A stretch of DNA of 52,281 nt from Streptomyces sp. NK15101 (GTDB taxonomy: Bacteria; Actinomycetota; Actinomycetes; Streptomycetales; Streptomycetaceae): assembly GCF_020400725.1 (NCBI RefSeq), contig NZ_JAINVG010000051.1, forward strand, positions 1 through 52,281. Direction: 5' to 3'. Shown in pieces: positions 9,401-17,425 of the stretch. The first letter of the stretch is position 1; the number at the start of each line of letters is the position of its first letter. The position numbers and the translations under genes were made by a program. The notes under the pieces are model-generated. The model did not search any database, was not told the DNA's origin, and saw only the letters and a list, made by a program, of their open reading frames with translations.

Positions 9401-12400
9401 GTACCGGCGGACAGCCAGGTGCCGTCGGCGACCTTCTTGACGTCCCAGCCGAGCACGTAGTCCAGGCGCTTGTTGCCCTCATCGGAGTTGATGGGGGTCT
9501 TGACCTGCGCCTGGATGGTGGCCGACTTGCCCGGCAGCAGGGCCGGGATCGCGGTGGACAGCTGGTTGCCGCCCGTGGTGACGTCCGTGCCGTCGGGCAG
9601 CTTCCAGGTGTAGGACAGCACCCGCTCGCCGGCCGCCCACGCCGAGGCGGTGGTGTTGGTGACCGTGAACTCGACCGTGTACTGCGAGTTCGGCGTCATC
9701 CGGGCCGGGGTGGTGGGCGCGTAGTACGTGTCCTCGGTCGTCGCGTCGACGTAGATGACCTGCATGTACGGACGCAGCTGCGGGTCGGAGGCCTCGGCGG
9801 ACAGGAACAGGGTGCGTTCCTGGGGGCCGGTGGTGGTCTCGTCCTTCAGCTTGACCAGGACGCCCTTGTTGTTGGCGGGGGTCTTGACCCAGGACTGCAT
9901 GAGTCCGGTGGCGTCCCACCAGTGGCGGCCGACCTCGTCGGTGATCTGCGGGACGGTGTCGGAGACGGTGGCGGAGAAGTCGCCGCCGGCGGTGGTCCAC
10001 GGGGTGGTGGAGTTGGCGTTGTTCCAGGTGGCCTGGGTCTCGGTGAAGTCCCGGGTCAGGGAGTGGAGTTCGTAGATCGCGCCGTTGGTGGTGCTGGTGG
10101 TCTCCGCGCCCCACATGTACATCTTGTTCTCCAGCACCGTGGCGGTGGTGGGGATGGATGTGGTGGGGAACTTCAGCACCGCGCGGGTCTTGCCGTAGGT
10201 GCCGGAGTTGTTGCCGACGCTCAGCCAGGTCTGCGCCTTGCCGGAGACCAGGCCGTCGTGGTTGACGGTCGGCTGCTGCGAGGAGAGCGTGGTGTCGACC
10301 TGGCCCGCCTGGATGATCTTCATCGTCCGGCCGGCCTTCGGGATGCCCACGATGCGGGTCGGCGAGCCGAGGAGCTGGCCGTTCTTGGTCTTGACCGCGA
10401 GCTGGTAGTAGTACGACTTGCCGATCTCGCTGGAGGAGGAGTCCGGGGTCGGTACCGCCGTGGTGTCCGTGTACGCGGTCGTGCCCGTCGGGATCGGGGC
10501 GATCAGGGTGGCGGCGGACGGCGTGAAGGCCTGCTGCGTGGAGCGGTGCAGCTGGTACTCCACGATGTCCAGACCGGTGTCACCGCTGGTGTTGGCGTAG
10601 GCGGGCCAGGACAGCTCCGGGCCGGTGGAGTGGACCACGGTCGGCGAGTTCAGCGAGGTGCCGACCGCCCCGTAGGTCACCGTCAGGCGCGGGTAGGTGG
10701 AGGTCTCGCCGCCGTAGGTGTTGCCGTCGGCCGCCTCGTAGCGCGGGCCTCCGGTCGGGGCGGTGGCCGACTCGTCCTTGGCCTTGAGCACGAAGCCGTG
10801 GTTGACGGCCGTGCCGGAGACCCACTTCTGGACGGTGTCGGCGACCGGGAAGTCGTGCCACTTGTTGTAGTCCCAGGCCGCCTTGGTGATCTCGGCCGGG
10901 TTCACCAGCCGCACCGAGTCGGCCAGCGTCCGGGTCGTGGACGAGCCGGTGTCACCCAGGACGATCTTGCCGGCGTTGCCCTTGGCGAAGCTCAGCTCCG
11001 CCGCGTCCAGGGTCTTCCACACGCCGCCGGTGCCGGTCTGGTTGACCGTGTAGTTCTTGGTGCCGCCGTTGTGGGTGACCGTGTACGGGGCGGCCGTGGC
11101 CGCGTCCGCCGCGGCCGGGTAGTGCACGTCCACCCGGTAGGTGTCGGTCTCCGGGACCCTGGGCTGCCAGGTGTACGACTCGCCGGTGAGCGCGTTCTTG
11201 TTGTAGGCGTAGTCGTCGTTGGTCGCGGCCCCGCCGGTCGTGGTTGCCCGCGGCCACTCGCCGACCGCCGCCGTGCCGGCGTCGCCGTCGTCCAGCTGCA
11301 CGGTGGTGCCGGACAGCTCGCCCACCAGGGCGCTGGTGTTGGACCAGGTCGCGGGCGTCGCGCCCGCCTCGCTCCACGCTCCGGTGGCCCGGTGCGCCTC
11401 CAGGGCGACGGTGTTGCCGTTGGTGGTGTGCGACTGGTCGTAGTACAGGCTCAGCCGGGCCGCGTCGACCTTCACTCCCGCCGGGATCTCGTCCAGCGGG
11501 AACTTGATCAGCGAGCGGGCGATGCCGGTGTCGGTCTTGCCGACCGACAGCTTCCAGGTGTTGTTGAAGTTCGCCCCGGGCTGGTCCGACAGGACCATGG
11601 TGTCCTCGGAGGCCGAGGCGATCGGCGTGATCGTGATCGTCGGATCGATCACGACCGGGTACTGCCGCTCCTTCGCGGCGAGCCACTTCGCGTCCGGCGT
11701 GAGGGTCAGCTTCCAGCCCTTGCCGTCCGTGTCCCGGACCAGCTTCTGGCTGACCCTGGTGCTGTACGTGCCGCCGGTGACCGACTGCGGGTCCTTCTTG
11801 GCGTCCGTCATGTACGGAGCCGGGATCACCATGACCGGGGTGCCCGGGGCCTCGCCGAAGAAGGCGATCGAGCCGTCCTTGCGGGCCTTGGGCGTCAGGC
11901 CGCCCTCGGTGTCCAGGGCGAAGGTGAACGACACCGGGCCGGCCGGGCGTCCGGCCAGGACGATGTCCTCCTTCACCTGGCCGTTGCCCACCCGGTAGGA
12001 CAGGTCCGCGCCGGCGACGGCGTCCTTGTAGAGGACCCGGTCGCCCTTCGCCTCCGGCTTGAGCGCCCCGGCGCCGGACAGGCCGAACGTGACCGCCCCG
12101 CCGGTCTCCGCCTCGAAGCGCATGAACCTGTCGGCGTCCGAGCCGAACCAGCTCTTGCCGGTGTTGGCCGTGTTGGCGAAGTCGAAGCCCTTGGCCTGGG
12201 TGGCGCGCACGGTGGTGTCGACCGGCTTCCAGGAGGCGCCGGACCGGTACGACGTCGGCACCGCCGTCAGCTCGGCCTCGATCCGGCCGTCGGAGAGCTG
12301 CCAGTAGCGCGCCTGCGAGGTGCGCTTGGCCGTCAGCTCCTTGACCCGCTTGGCCTTCGGGAGCTTCTCGCCCTTCGGCAGCTTCTCCCGGCTGGGTATC

Positions 12401-12600
12401 TCCAGGTTCCCGCCGGCCGGGGGCTTGCTCAGCCCCTCGTCGTCGTCCGAGAACCAGCCCGCGATCGTGTCGAAGACGCCCTTGTCGTCGTCGTTGTTCG
12501 CCGGTGGTTGCGGAGCCGCATAGGCGACCTGCGGCAATAGCGCGCCCGCTACCGCGGACACGACGAGACAGGAGAGAAGTCTCCTGTACGGAACTTTCAC
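3451..12600 (-). CDS. secreted RHS/YD-repeat polymorphic toxin with HINT and deaminase tip
   Basis: About 3,049 residues. A Sec signal peptide (VPYRRLLSCLVV to AYA) is followed by a DNRLRE-type beta-rich front, a golvesin-like domain at ~462-565, a second DNRLRE-like stretch, many YD repeats from ~1260 to 2590 interrupted by another golvesin-like domain at ~2027-2155, and the RHS core end (RNYSPGLNRFLTRDMYGG, then NRYAFAGGNPIS). A hydrophobic pretoxin segment and Lys/Ala-rich linker lead to a HINT autoprotease-like domain (~2767-2917) ending VLVHNC. The last ~130 residues resemble the XOO_2897/YwqJ-type deaminases: H2971-A-E2973, then PC at 3003 and C3007. The likely role is inter-bacterial killing by base deamination after release of the tip. 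I prefer the GTG at 12600 (AAAGG upstream); an ATG lies at 12618. Confidence 0.9.
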   Translation of the reverse strand: MKVPYRRLLSCLVVSAVAGALLPQVAYAAPQPPANNDDDKGVFDTIAGWFSDDDEGLSKPPAGGNLEIPSREKLPKGEKLPKAKRVKELTAKRTSQARYWQLSDGRIEAELTAVPTSYRSGASWKPVDTTVRATQAKGFDFANTANTGKSWFGSDADRFMRFEAETGGAVTFGLSGAGALKPEAKGDRVLYKDAVAGADLSYRVGNGQVKEDIVLAGRPAGPVSFTFALDTEGGLTPKARKDGSIAFFGEAPGTPVMVIPAPYMTDAKKDPQSVTGGTYSTRVSQKLVRDTDGKGWKLTLTPDAKWLAAKERQYPVVIDPTITITPIASASEDTMVLSDQPGANFNNTWKLSVGKTDTGIARSLIKFPLDEIPAGVKVDAARLSLYYDQSHTTNGNTVALEAHRATGAWSEAGATPATWSNTSALVGELSGTTVQLDDGDAGTAAVGEWPRATTTGGAATNDDYAYNKNALTGESYTWQPRVPETDTYRVDVHYPAAADAATAAPYTVTHNGGTKNYTVNQTGTGGVWKTLDAAELSFAKGNAGKIVLGDTGSSTTRTLADSVRLVNPAEITKAAWDYNKWHDFPVADTVQKWVSGTAVNHGFVLKAKDESATAPTGGPRYEAADGNTYGGETSTYPRLTVTYGAVGTSLNSPTVVHSTGPELSWPAYANTSGDTGLDIVEYQLHRSTQQAFTPSAATLIAPIPTGTTAYTDTTAVPTPDSSSSEIGKSYYYQLAVKTKNGQLLGSPTRIVGIPKAGRTMKIIQAGQVDTTLSSQQPTVNHDGLVSGKAQTWLSVGNNSGTYGKTRAVLKFPTTSIPTTATVLENKMYMWGAETTSTTNGAIYELHSLTRDFTETQATWNNANSTTPWTTAGGDFSATVSDTVPQITDEVGRHWWDATGLMQSWVKTPANNKGVLVKLKDETTTGPQERTLFLSAEASDPQLRPYMQVIYVDATTEDTYYAPTTPARMTPNSQYTVEFTVTNTTASAWAAGERVLSYTWKLPDGTDVTTGGNQLSTAIPALLPGKSATIQAQVKTPINSDEGNKRLDYVLGWDVKKVADGTWLSAGTGGIPSLKQNVTVEDPTSNTLGMEKFYSYSGKNTGAGSSFMNNLASGNGVWQYNAINNPGRGLNTFARLAYNTLDTSDTVLGHGWSAQISGPTRLGAPLDLHPNPNPTEVRLPDGDGTTHVFRKQADGTWKAPAGVHYKVTMKAGLDCKPTKDPVPDAWTLTRPDGTRFLFGCDGYMTSVVDNDGNTQTFTYEERRSNNKPTKFLTYITDPVGRQSLTVEYYKKGDATYSYIDATGAKATGSNLTNSKIYDHVKSMTDVSGRRISFYYTDKGLLGQIADGESSSQPKVFKFTYDATQGNKNVKLVKATDPRGNATDLAYYAPQVGDDPKYHWWTKTLTDRLGFATGFAYKANTANTKFTDTTVTDAENHATAYVTDDFARPVQITNAKSETSKMSWDADNNVVYMEQANGAKAAFCYDPKTGYPLRQWDAEVTKSWSAFNPTDYCNPASYPANATKFEYQTRLDGYSADLWRKTSPLGNVWEFGYDQFGNQTSVTDPEGVASATADDYKSTTTYDSYGQPLVDTDANGHTTTYADYGPHGYPATIKDALNNSTTFVYDERGNTKEVVNAKGVKVTQNYDYFGRPLDQKSPKDQAAGVYITTPAPVYDANNNTLKAFGPNGAETSSVYDAADQVTDALAPKDEATDPERRTTTTYDKVGNVKTVTEPKGNLTTTVGDYTTTYSYDPVYQPVAVRNAKGDTVSSTYDNVGNLIKVVDPKKNATSDPDDFTTKYEHDLNGRVVKATDAAGKFTTLHYDLDGRTDKATDAEGNTSETLFDRRGLTKEVKVPYSKDGSGVITYRTTRFEYDEVGNQTKTISPRGVETTDDATDYTSETIYDELNRVKEQLTPFDKDDARYSTPDRTIYSYDSVGQLSEVSAPPSRGQSVRNTTTFEYYDNGWNKSAKDAFDITTAYDYNALGQQTKNTLTSAGGSSQRTMTWDFYPSGNQKARSDDGIPVGKQVVVVDSSDVHNTATQGAWDTSQAVSQWGYDVRTSAAGTGADTFTWQLNIPQDGTYEVFARHGSVTGAATNAPFKITYNGGETTKPVDQSTGAGTWVSLGSYSFTESGTQKITLGDNANGTVVADGVKLVRSNTGETDNEKKDFTYKYDANGLLTEVKDLSPGAKADSYAMTYDELNELTKVEEKLGSTVKNTTALTYDANGNPLETTHDVTWSKAEYDVRDMINKITNADTPTAGNQQITSFTYTDRGQPLKQTKPNGNTVDYAYWLNGAVKSQVEKKSGGTVVASHDLEYDPNGYRSKDTAKLMNADNAADYLDTVSTFAYDPQDRIAKVTKTGHGAGTEEYVYDGNSNIVEQTTAGVTSTSTFDRNRLLKTTAGGVSSTYNYDPLGRLDTVSSNGSTQEKYSYDGFDRIAKHTAGTGATAKSTTYVYDAFDRTAQETTSGTAGKTTLFTYLGMESKVLREEVAGKATKSYQYSPWGQKLTQIKHKDTGPHEYSQYLYHPKGDVEAVTKEDGNARATYGYTAYGSDDESKFTGADKPDAANPDKESYNEYRFNAHRYDDGSGTYDMGFRNYSPGLNRFLTRDMYGGALDDMSLATDPYTGNRYAFAGGNPISFVELDGHLFGMDISLSDIGHAALDVAGMVPVIGEAADVANGIWYAAEGNYADAALSMAAAIPGIGAAATAAKYAKKGAKAADAVKAASKTTKGSKATKATKPKPAAKSKGGAKHAEPKGKKCDCQCPKTKKNSFVPGTKVLMADGSEKNIEDLKVGEYVLASDPETGDLQARRITDTRDHSGAKHLFTLTVDPDGKNGDAKPETITATDEHPFWVPDFGQWVNAEDLEPGMWLQTAAGTWVQVTAIDDAHRTQRVHNLTVDGQHTYFVVVGEQAVLVHNCGQVPYGSTRLSQAVQSARKAQGNKDNNYASALLVDPDTGVEVGVIVARSAGKKHAEQTIIESIRSGSLPGVDETYIAKIYSEFQPCSSRCSKLMDKLPNLKERTWSWDWDKSGTPLAEASQAARKAAVGQLF

Positions 12601-12752
12601 CTCAATACCTTTCGGCATCGACGTACCCGTATCGCCGGACGCGAAATGGGCACGCCGAACGAGCTGGCGCGGAGGTTTCCGGCCAGCTTGGCGCAATGTG
12701 AAGTGATCGCGCAGAAGACACGAACCGCGAGTTCACGGGCATTGCAGCGGGC

Positions 12753-12782
12753 TTTCTAACCACTCCCGAAAGACCCGGTCAA
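12753..12782 (-). promoter_or_regulatory. candidate promoter of the RHS toxin gene
   Basis: Read on the minus strand, TTGACC (12782-12777) and TAGAAA (12758-12753) are 18 bases apart, close to the Streptomyces housekeeping consensus TTGACN / TAGRRT. Transcription would begin near 12746, about 145 bases before the toxin start. The rest of the 12619-12920 gap is comparatively AT-rich and shows no other feature. Confidence 0.45.
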
Positions 12783-12920
12783 CCCCCACGACATTAAGGA
12801 CAATTGATGGCCTGAATGGGGTGCGGTTCGCCCGGTTCTTCCACTCGCTCGCATTCATCCGGCGGCGTGGTGTATAACCACCCGGTTCATCTGTCAGCCG
12901 ACCGAAAGCCGGGCTCTCTC

Positions 12921-13388
12921 ATGCCGTCCAATGAACTCGCGGAAAACGCCGTGCGGGAAGACAACGAACACGAGAGCGCGGGAAGGTCCGCGGACCGGCG
13001 GGGGTTCCTGATCGGCGGCATCGCCCTGCTCGCCTGCCTCGGGCTCGTCGGCTACGGCATCCTCGACACCGACGAGCGGCCGAAGCCGCGCGCCGTGCCG
13101 ACGGCCGAGGTGCTGTACGAGGTCACGGGAACGGGGACCGCCGAGGTCTCGTACCTCGCCCGCAGCGAGGCCGGTACGGCCACGGTCGAGAAGGTCACCC
13201 TTCCGTGGACGAAGTCGGTTCAGGTGCCCCTCGGCAAGGCTCCGATCATCGCCGTCGTCCTCGACGGCAAGGGCGGCCAGGCGTCCTGCACGCTCGCGGT
13301 CGGCGGCAAGCACGTCCAGCGCGCCACGGCCATGGGCGGGTTCGGGCGTGCCACCTGCACCGGCGAGCTGCCCGAGGGTGATGGGTAA
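12921..13388 (+). CDS. MmpS-like membrane-anchored protein
   Basis: A 155-residue protein: a charged cytoplasmic N-terminus, one membrane segment at about residues 29-48 (FLIGGIALLACLGLVGYGIL), and an exported domain. The exported part (YEVTGTGTAEVSYLARSEAG, then VTLPWTKSVQVPL and a late ATCTGELP) follows the MmpS/transport-accessory fold, including two cysteines able to form a disulfide. In mycobacteria such proteins assist MmpL exporters, but no MmpL gene is nearby here. I start it at the ATG at 12921; the frame is open to 12816, but that part does not look coding. It is divergent from the RHS toxin gene. Confidence 0.6.
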   Translation: MPSNELAENAVREDNEHESAGRSADRRGFLIGGIALLACLGLVGYGILDTDERPKPRAVPTAEVLYEVTGTGTAEVSYLARSEAGTATVEKVTLPWTKSVQVPLGKAPIIAVVLDGKGGQASCTLAVGGKHVQRATAMGGFGRATCTGELPEGDG

Positions 13389-13449
13389 CGTTCGCCGCCT
13401 CCGATGTCGGCGTGTGGACCAAGGGACAGGCCGGCCACTCCGAACGCCA

Positions 13450-13482
13450 ACGGCCGGGACCCTTTCACAGGGTCCCGGCCGT
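13450..13482. terminator. bidirectional terminator hairpin
   Basis: Perfect 14-bp arms (13450-13463 and 13469-13482) with the 5-base loop TTCAC. It lies between the convergent MmpS-like gene and L,D-transpeptidase gene and would end both transcripts. Confidence 0.85.
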
Positions 13483-13539
13483 CTTGCGTCACGCGGCACG
13501 ATGTCGGCTGCCGTGAGGCTCAGAGCGCCCCGACACGGC

Positions 13540-14505
13540 TCAGCCGATCGCGATCCGCGGGTTCGCCGACGGCTTGACCCAGCCCATGAACCGGTCCATC
13601 GTCGCCCGCGGCACCGACACGCAGCCGGCCGTCGCACCGCTGCCGTTGACGTGCAGGAAGATCCCGGCGCCACGGCCGGGTACGGCGGGCCACCGGTTGA
13701 AGTTGATGACGAGCGCCTTGGCGTACTGCGTCGGGTAGTTGACCAGGTGCTCGCTGCCGCGCTCGCCGGACTCGGTGAGCGGGAAGTCCGCGCCCTCGGC
13801 CGTGTGCATCTGGTTGTAGAACTTCGACTCCGGGTCCTGCACCCACCAGTGGCGGTCGTCGACCTTGGTGTACGGCATGGCGGTCCCGCTGGACTCGACG
13901 CCGAAGCCCTCGGTGATCGTGTACGTGCCCGAAGGCGTGGTGTACGTGCTCTGGGTGCGGGTCGCGCCGTCCACGACACCGTTGGAGCCCACGCGTCCGG
14001 CGCTGGTGGAGAACTGCGCCTTCCAGCCGGAGGAGTCCTTCTGCCAGGCGGTGACGGTGGCGTACGAGCCGGCGGCCTTGACCGTGATGACCTGCGTGGC
14101 ATTGCCGATGTTCACCGGTACGGGAAAGTCCGGCGCCGCGACGGGCTGGGACGTCTGCCCTCCGGACCCGCTGTCCGTCCCGCCGCCGGTCGTACCACCG
14201 GTGGGCTTCGCCTTCGGGGCCGGGCTCCCGGACGGCCCGGCAGAGGCAGATGGGGACTTGGACGCCGAGGGTGACACGGAGGGCGACGCGGAGGCCGAGG
14301 CCGAAGGGGAGGTGGAAGCGGAGGCGGAGACGGACGGGCTCGCCGACGCGGAGCCGCCCTCGGCCTCGTGGTCACCCAGATCGGCGCCGGGCGCGACGGA
14401 AGCCGCGGAGTCGGCGGGTTCCTTCTGGCCTCCGCAGGCCGACACAAGGGTCATCGCCCCGACGGCAGCCAGTATGGACGCGTACCTACGAGAAGAGTGC
14501 AGCAC
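13540..14505 (-). CDS. L,D-transpeptidase-like (YkuD) lipoprotein
   Basis: A 321-residue exported lipoprotein. The signal peptide ends in a lipobox LVSAC with the lipidated Cys at residue 24. Residues ~55-130 are a low-complexity Ser/Ala/Pro linker that would span the cell wall. The C-terminal domain has the YkuD signature: H285 followed ten residues later by the catalytic C295 in AGCVSVP. Such enzymes make 3-3 cross-links in peptidoglycan or attach proteins; ErfK-type names are used in many annotations. The GTG at 14505 has GAGG nine bases upstream. The spacing around the Cys (no SHG before GCVS) is looser than in classic YkuD enzymes, so activity is likely but not certain. Confidence 0.8.
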   Translation of the reverse strand: MLHSSRRYASILAAVGAMTLVSACGGQKEPADSAASVAPGADLGDHEAEGGSASASPSVSASASTSPSASASASPSVSPSASKSPSASAGPSGSPAPKAKPTGGTTGGGTDSGSGGQTSQPVAAPDFPVPVNIGNATQVITVKAAGSYATVTAWQKDSSGWKAQFSTSAGRVGSNGVVDGATRTQSTYTTPSGTYTITEGFGVESSGTAMPYTKVDDRHWWVQDPESKFYNQMHTAEGADFPLTESGERGSEHLVNYPTQYAKALVINFNRWPAVPGRGAGIFLHVNGSGATAGCVSVPRATMDRFMGWVKPSANPRIAIG

Positions 14506-14675
14506 GAAGTGATTCCTCGGTTCGCCGGAACAGCGCGGCACGCACCGCCGCGCATCAAGGCGGCCGGTTATACAGGCTCCACGGCCACCGATACCAGGCA
14601 CAGGACATTACGGACACGACCGTCGGCGCCCGCGCCGACCTCGCGGCCGGCTCCGCTCCCGCGCGGAGCGTGGTC

Positions 14676-15374
14676 TCAGGTCGAGGAGTCATGGGCGACG
14701 AGGTGGAGGAAACGGTCCGACAGGGCGTGCAGCCAATCGGTCCGTTCCGTGGCGATCTCCTTCAGTCGTGCGCTGTCGCTGCGAGCTACGAGATGGCCCA
14801 TGTAGCGCTCGTTGAAGCGGGCGTACTCCTGGTGCAGGATGCGCAGCGCCCGCGTCACCGTGCGCTCAGGTGCGCCGACGAGCCGCGCGAGCGGGGCGGC
14901 GTGTTGCTTCCATCGGCCTTCGACGGCCTGGCGGAGCCGACCGTCGAGGTCGCCGGCCCGCCCGATGGCCCTCAGCAGTTCGCCCGGTTCGAGGCCCAGG
15001 GCGTCCGCGAGCAGCAGGGCCTGCCGGTCGGTTCCGCTCCAGCGGTGGTCGCTCTCGGCGCGGGCGTAGTCGTGCACGTCCATGCCGATGCGCAGGGCCA
15101 GCCGCTCGGCGCTGAATTGCCGGGCCAGACGATGTTCGCGAAGAGATCTCGGCTTCAGGTCCATGAGCACCGGCACAGGGCACCACAGCGCGCTGGCCAG
15201 CGCGAAGAGTTCGGCCTCCGAAGGCGCCACCGCCCCCGACTCCCAGGACACGAGGGCTTCCACGGAGCGGCGCAACCCCAACTGTGCGATGCCGACGACG
15301 ACCTGTTCACGGGTCAGGCCGATACGGAGACGGGCGGCCCGGGCCTGGGCGGGAGAGAACGGAGGGGTGGGCAT
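14676..15374 (-). CDS. XRE-family helix-turn-helix regulator
   Basis: A 232-residue DNA-binding protein. Residues ~10-70 form an XRE helix-turn-helix (ARAARLRIGLTREQVVVGI, then VEALVSWESGAVAPSEAEL). A second, weaker repeat of the same type lies at ~85-135 (RIGMDVHDYARAESDHRW, then LLLADALGLEPGELLRAI). The C-terminal third has no recognisable domain. The ATG at 15374 has AGGTGA eight bases upstream. It starts 61 bases after the end of the NCS2 permease gene on the same strand, so it may be co-transcribed and may control purine uptake. That link is only positional. Confidence 0.75.
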   Translation of the reverse strand: MPTPPFSPAQARAARLRIGLTREQVVVGIAQLGLRRSVEALVSWESGAVAPSEAELFALASALWCPVPVLMDLKPRSLREHRLARQFSAERLALRIGMDVHDYARAESDHRWSGTDRQALLLADALGLEPGELLRAIGRAGDLDGRLRQAVEGRWKQHAAPLARLVGAPERTVTRALRILHQEYARFNERYMGHLVARSDSARLKEIATERTDWLHALSDRFLHLVAHDSST

Positions 15375-15435
15375 GTGCAGATCACCTCAGTGAGCGGCTC
15401 CGCGGAACGCCGGGCTCGGCGGAGCGGGAAGGGGG

Positions 15436-16860
15436 TCAGCGGGCCGTAGCGGTCTGCGTACCCGTCCCGTCGTCGTACGCGGCGAGGCCGTCCCAGTCGA
15501 TGTCCTCCCGCTTCCGGCGACTCTCGAAGGCGTGGAAGAACAGGTTCAACAGGACAGCCGTCAGAGTGCCGAGCGTGATTCCGCTGCCCAGGACGGCCCG
15601 CACCTCGGTCGGCATGCGCTCGAAGAAGGGCGCGACGGCCGTCGGGAGCATCGCGGTGCCGAGACTGACGGCCAGGATGATGGCGTTGCGTTCCTCCCTC
15701 AGGTCGACCTTGCCGAGGATCTGAATGCCGACGGTGGCGACCATGCCGAACATCGCGACGGCCGCCGCGCCGAGCACGGGGTGGGGGACGGAGGCCACCA
15801 AGGCTCCGGCCTTCGGCACCAGGCCGAGAAGGATCATGAAGACGCCGGCCGCGACGACGACGAACCGGCTGGTGACGCGGGAGATGCGCACCAGACCGAT
15901 GTTCTCCGCGAACGCCACGTACGGGAAGGAGTTGAGCACCCCGCCCAGCACGGTGGCGACGCCGTCGGCGCGCAGCGCGCGGCTGACCGTGTCGCCGTCG
16001 ACCCTCCGTCCGGTGATCTCGCCCATGGCGTACACGTCTCCCGTGGTCTCCACCATGGTGATGAGCATGACGACGACCATCGCCAGCATGGGGAAGACCG
16101 AGAAGTGCGGCAGACCGTAGTGGAAGGGAGCGCTGACGCCGAGCCAGTCCGCCTGGTCGACCGCCCCGAGGTCGGCGTCGCCGCGCAGCCAGGCGACGGC
16201 GGTTCCTCCCACCAGTCCGAGCAGGATCGCGACGCTGCGCAGGGGCTGACCGCCGAACCGCATCACCAGCAGGATGAACAAGAGGGTTCCGCCCGCGTAC
16301 GCGAGGTTGACCGGGTCCCCGTAGTGGGGCCCGTCCATGAGTGCCGAGCCGCCGCCGACGTCCTGGAGCGCCACCGGGATGAGGACGATGCCGATGACCG
16401 TGAGGAGGGTGCCGGTGACGATCGGGGGGAAGTACGTGGTCAGCCGCCCGGCGAAAGGGGCGAAGAGGAAGGCCGCGACTCCACCCGTGATCACGGCGCC
16501 GTACACCACGAGGAGGCCGGCGGTGCCACCGCCCGCACCCTGTCCGATGGCGATCATGGGCGAGACCGCGGTGAAGGTCGCGCCCTGAACGAGCGGCAGC
16601 CGGGCTCCGATCCGCCAGAAACCCCACGCCTGGATGATGGTGGCGATCCCGGCGGTGACCAGGTCGGCGTTGATGAGGTAGACGAGCTCCTGCCCGGAAA
16701 GGCCGAGGCTGCTGCCGAGGATCACCGGTACGAGCACCGCACCGGCGTAGAAGGCCAGGACGTGCTGGAATCCGTAGAGCGCGAGGGTGGGGAGTGGAAG
16801 TACCTCGTCCACCGGGTGCGGGGTGGTGAGGGATCGTCGGCGCGAGGCCTGTGGTGCCAT
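15436..16860 (-). CDS. NCS2-family purine (urate/xanthine) permease
   Basis: A 474-residue membrane protein with about 12-14 hydrophobic segments, the usual length for nucleobase:cation symporter-2 proteins. Family motifs are present: QGATFTAVSPMIAIG in the third segment, ETTGDVYAMGEITGR at about residues 265-280, and NSFPYVAFAENIGLV at about 310-325 (the NCS2 signature in the form seen in urate/xanthine carriers). It should import a purine base or urate with protons. The ATG at 16860 has AAGG just upstream. The neighbouring XRE regulator may act on it. The exact substrate is not readable from the sequence. Confidence 0.9.
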   Translation of the reverse strand: MAPQASRRRSLTTPHPVDEVLPLPTLALYGFQHVLAFYAGAVLVPVILGSSLGLSGQELVYLINADLVTAGIATIIQAWGFWRIGARLPLVQGATFTAVSPMIAIGQGAGGGTAGLLVVYGAVITGGVAAFLFAPFAGRLTTYFPPIVTGTLLTVIGIVLIPVALQDVGGGSALMDGPHYGDPVNLAYAGGTLLFILLVMRFGGQPLRSVAILLGLVGGTAVAWLRGDADLGAVDQADWLGVSAPFHYGLPHFSVFPMLAMVVVMLITMVETTGDVYAMGEITGRRVDGDTVSRALRADGVATVLGGVLNSFPYVAFAENIGLVRISRVTSRFVVVAAGVFMILLGLVPKAGALVASVPHPVLGAAAVAMFGMVATVGIQILGKVDLREERNAIILAVSLGTAMLPTAVAPFFERMPTEVRAVLGSGITLGTLTAVLLNLFFHAFESRRKREDIDWDGLAAYDDGTGTQTATAR

Positions 16861-17425
16861 CTCTGCCTTGCCTTGAGGGTAGGTGAATGAGAGGGGGCGC
16901 GACGCCGGGTCGCGCGGTGAGCCTCGAAGGAGGGGTCCGGGCGGCCGCGCGGATCAGGCGGTTCACCGGCTGGCGGCACGGGGTTACCGGCGCGGCCAGG
17001 CGTCCAGACGTGGAGGCGTGAGGGAGCCGGGGCGAAGGGCCCGGGCCAGGCACAGATCCTTGCGGACGGGCAGGGCATCACGCAAGGCAGCGGGCCATGG
17101 TTTTTTAACCAAAACCCCTCGGTAACTTATGAATCCATGGGCATCGACCGCATCGAGTGCGGATTTCGTTGCCCCTCGCCAGCCCAGGGATGGCGTGCCC
17201 CACAGTCACGGCACCTCTGTGCGCGCACCCTTGACGAGGACGGGCGCCCTCGCGCACTGGCGCCCGAATCCATTCGACTCTCCTCCAGGGCCGGATCCTC
17301 CGCTTCGGAATCCAACACGTCCTCGTCATCGTCGCCACGCCGATTGTCGTCAGCACCTCGGCCGGAGGGACGGGCTCGAGGTCGCCTTCCGAGAAGGAGC
17401 TCCGGCCGCGTCGGACGGGTGGTGT
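16861..17425. other. intergenic region between purine permease and kinase gene
   Basis: No gene is convincing here. A patch around 17101-17130 is unusually AT-rich for this DNA (GGTTTTTTAACCAAAAC) and contains a small GGTT/AACC dyad; it lies about 250 bases upstream of the permease start and may hold its promoter. I see no strong terminator for the kinase operon, which ends at 17426. Confidence 0.35.

Noticed and set aside
4861..12540. A 2,559-codon open frame on the plus strand opposite the RHS toxin gene
   Set aside because: It is almost only Val, Arg, Leu, Gly and Asp, as expected when a high-GC gene is read in the complementary third-position frame. No domain is visible, and the opposite strand has clear YD repeats, golvesin-like and HINT domains.
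15314..17053. A 579-codon frame overlapping the purine permease on the same strand
   Set aside because: It is an Arg/His/Pro-rich shifted frame of the permease, which has all NCS2 motifs and membrane helices in its own frame.
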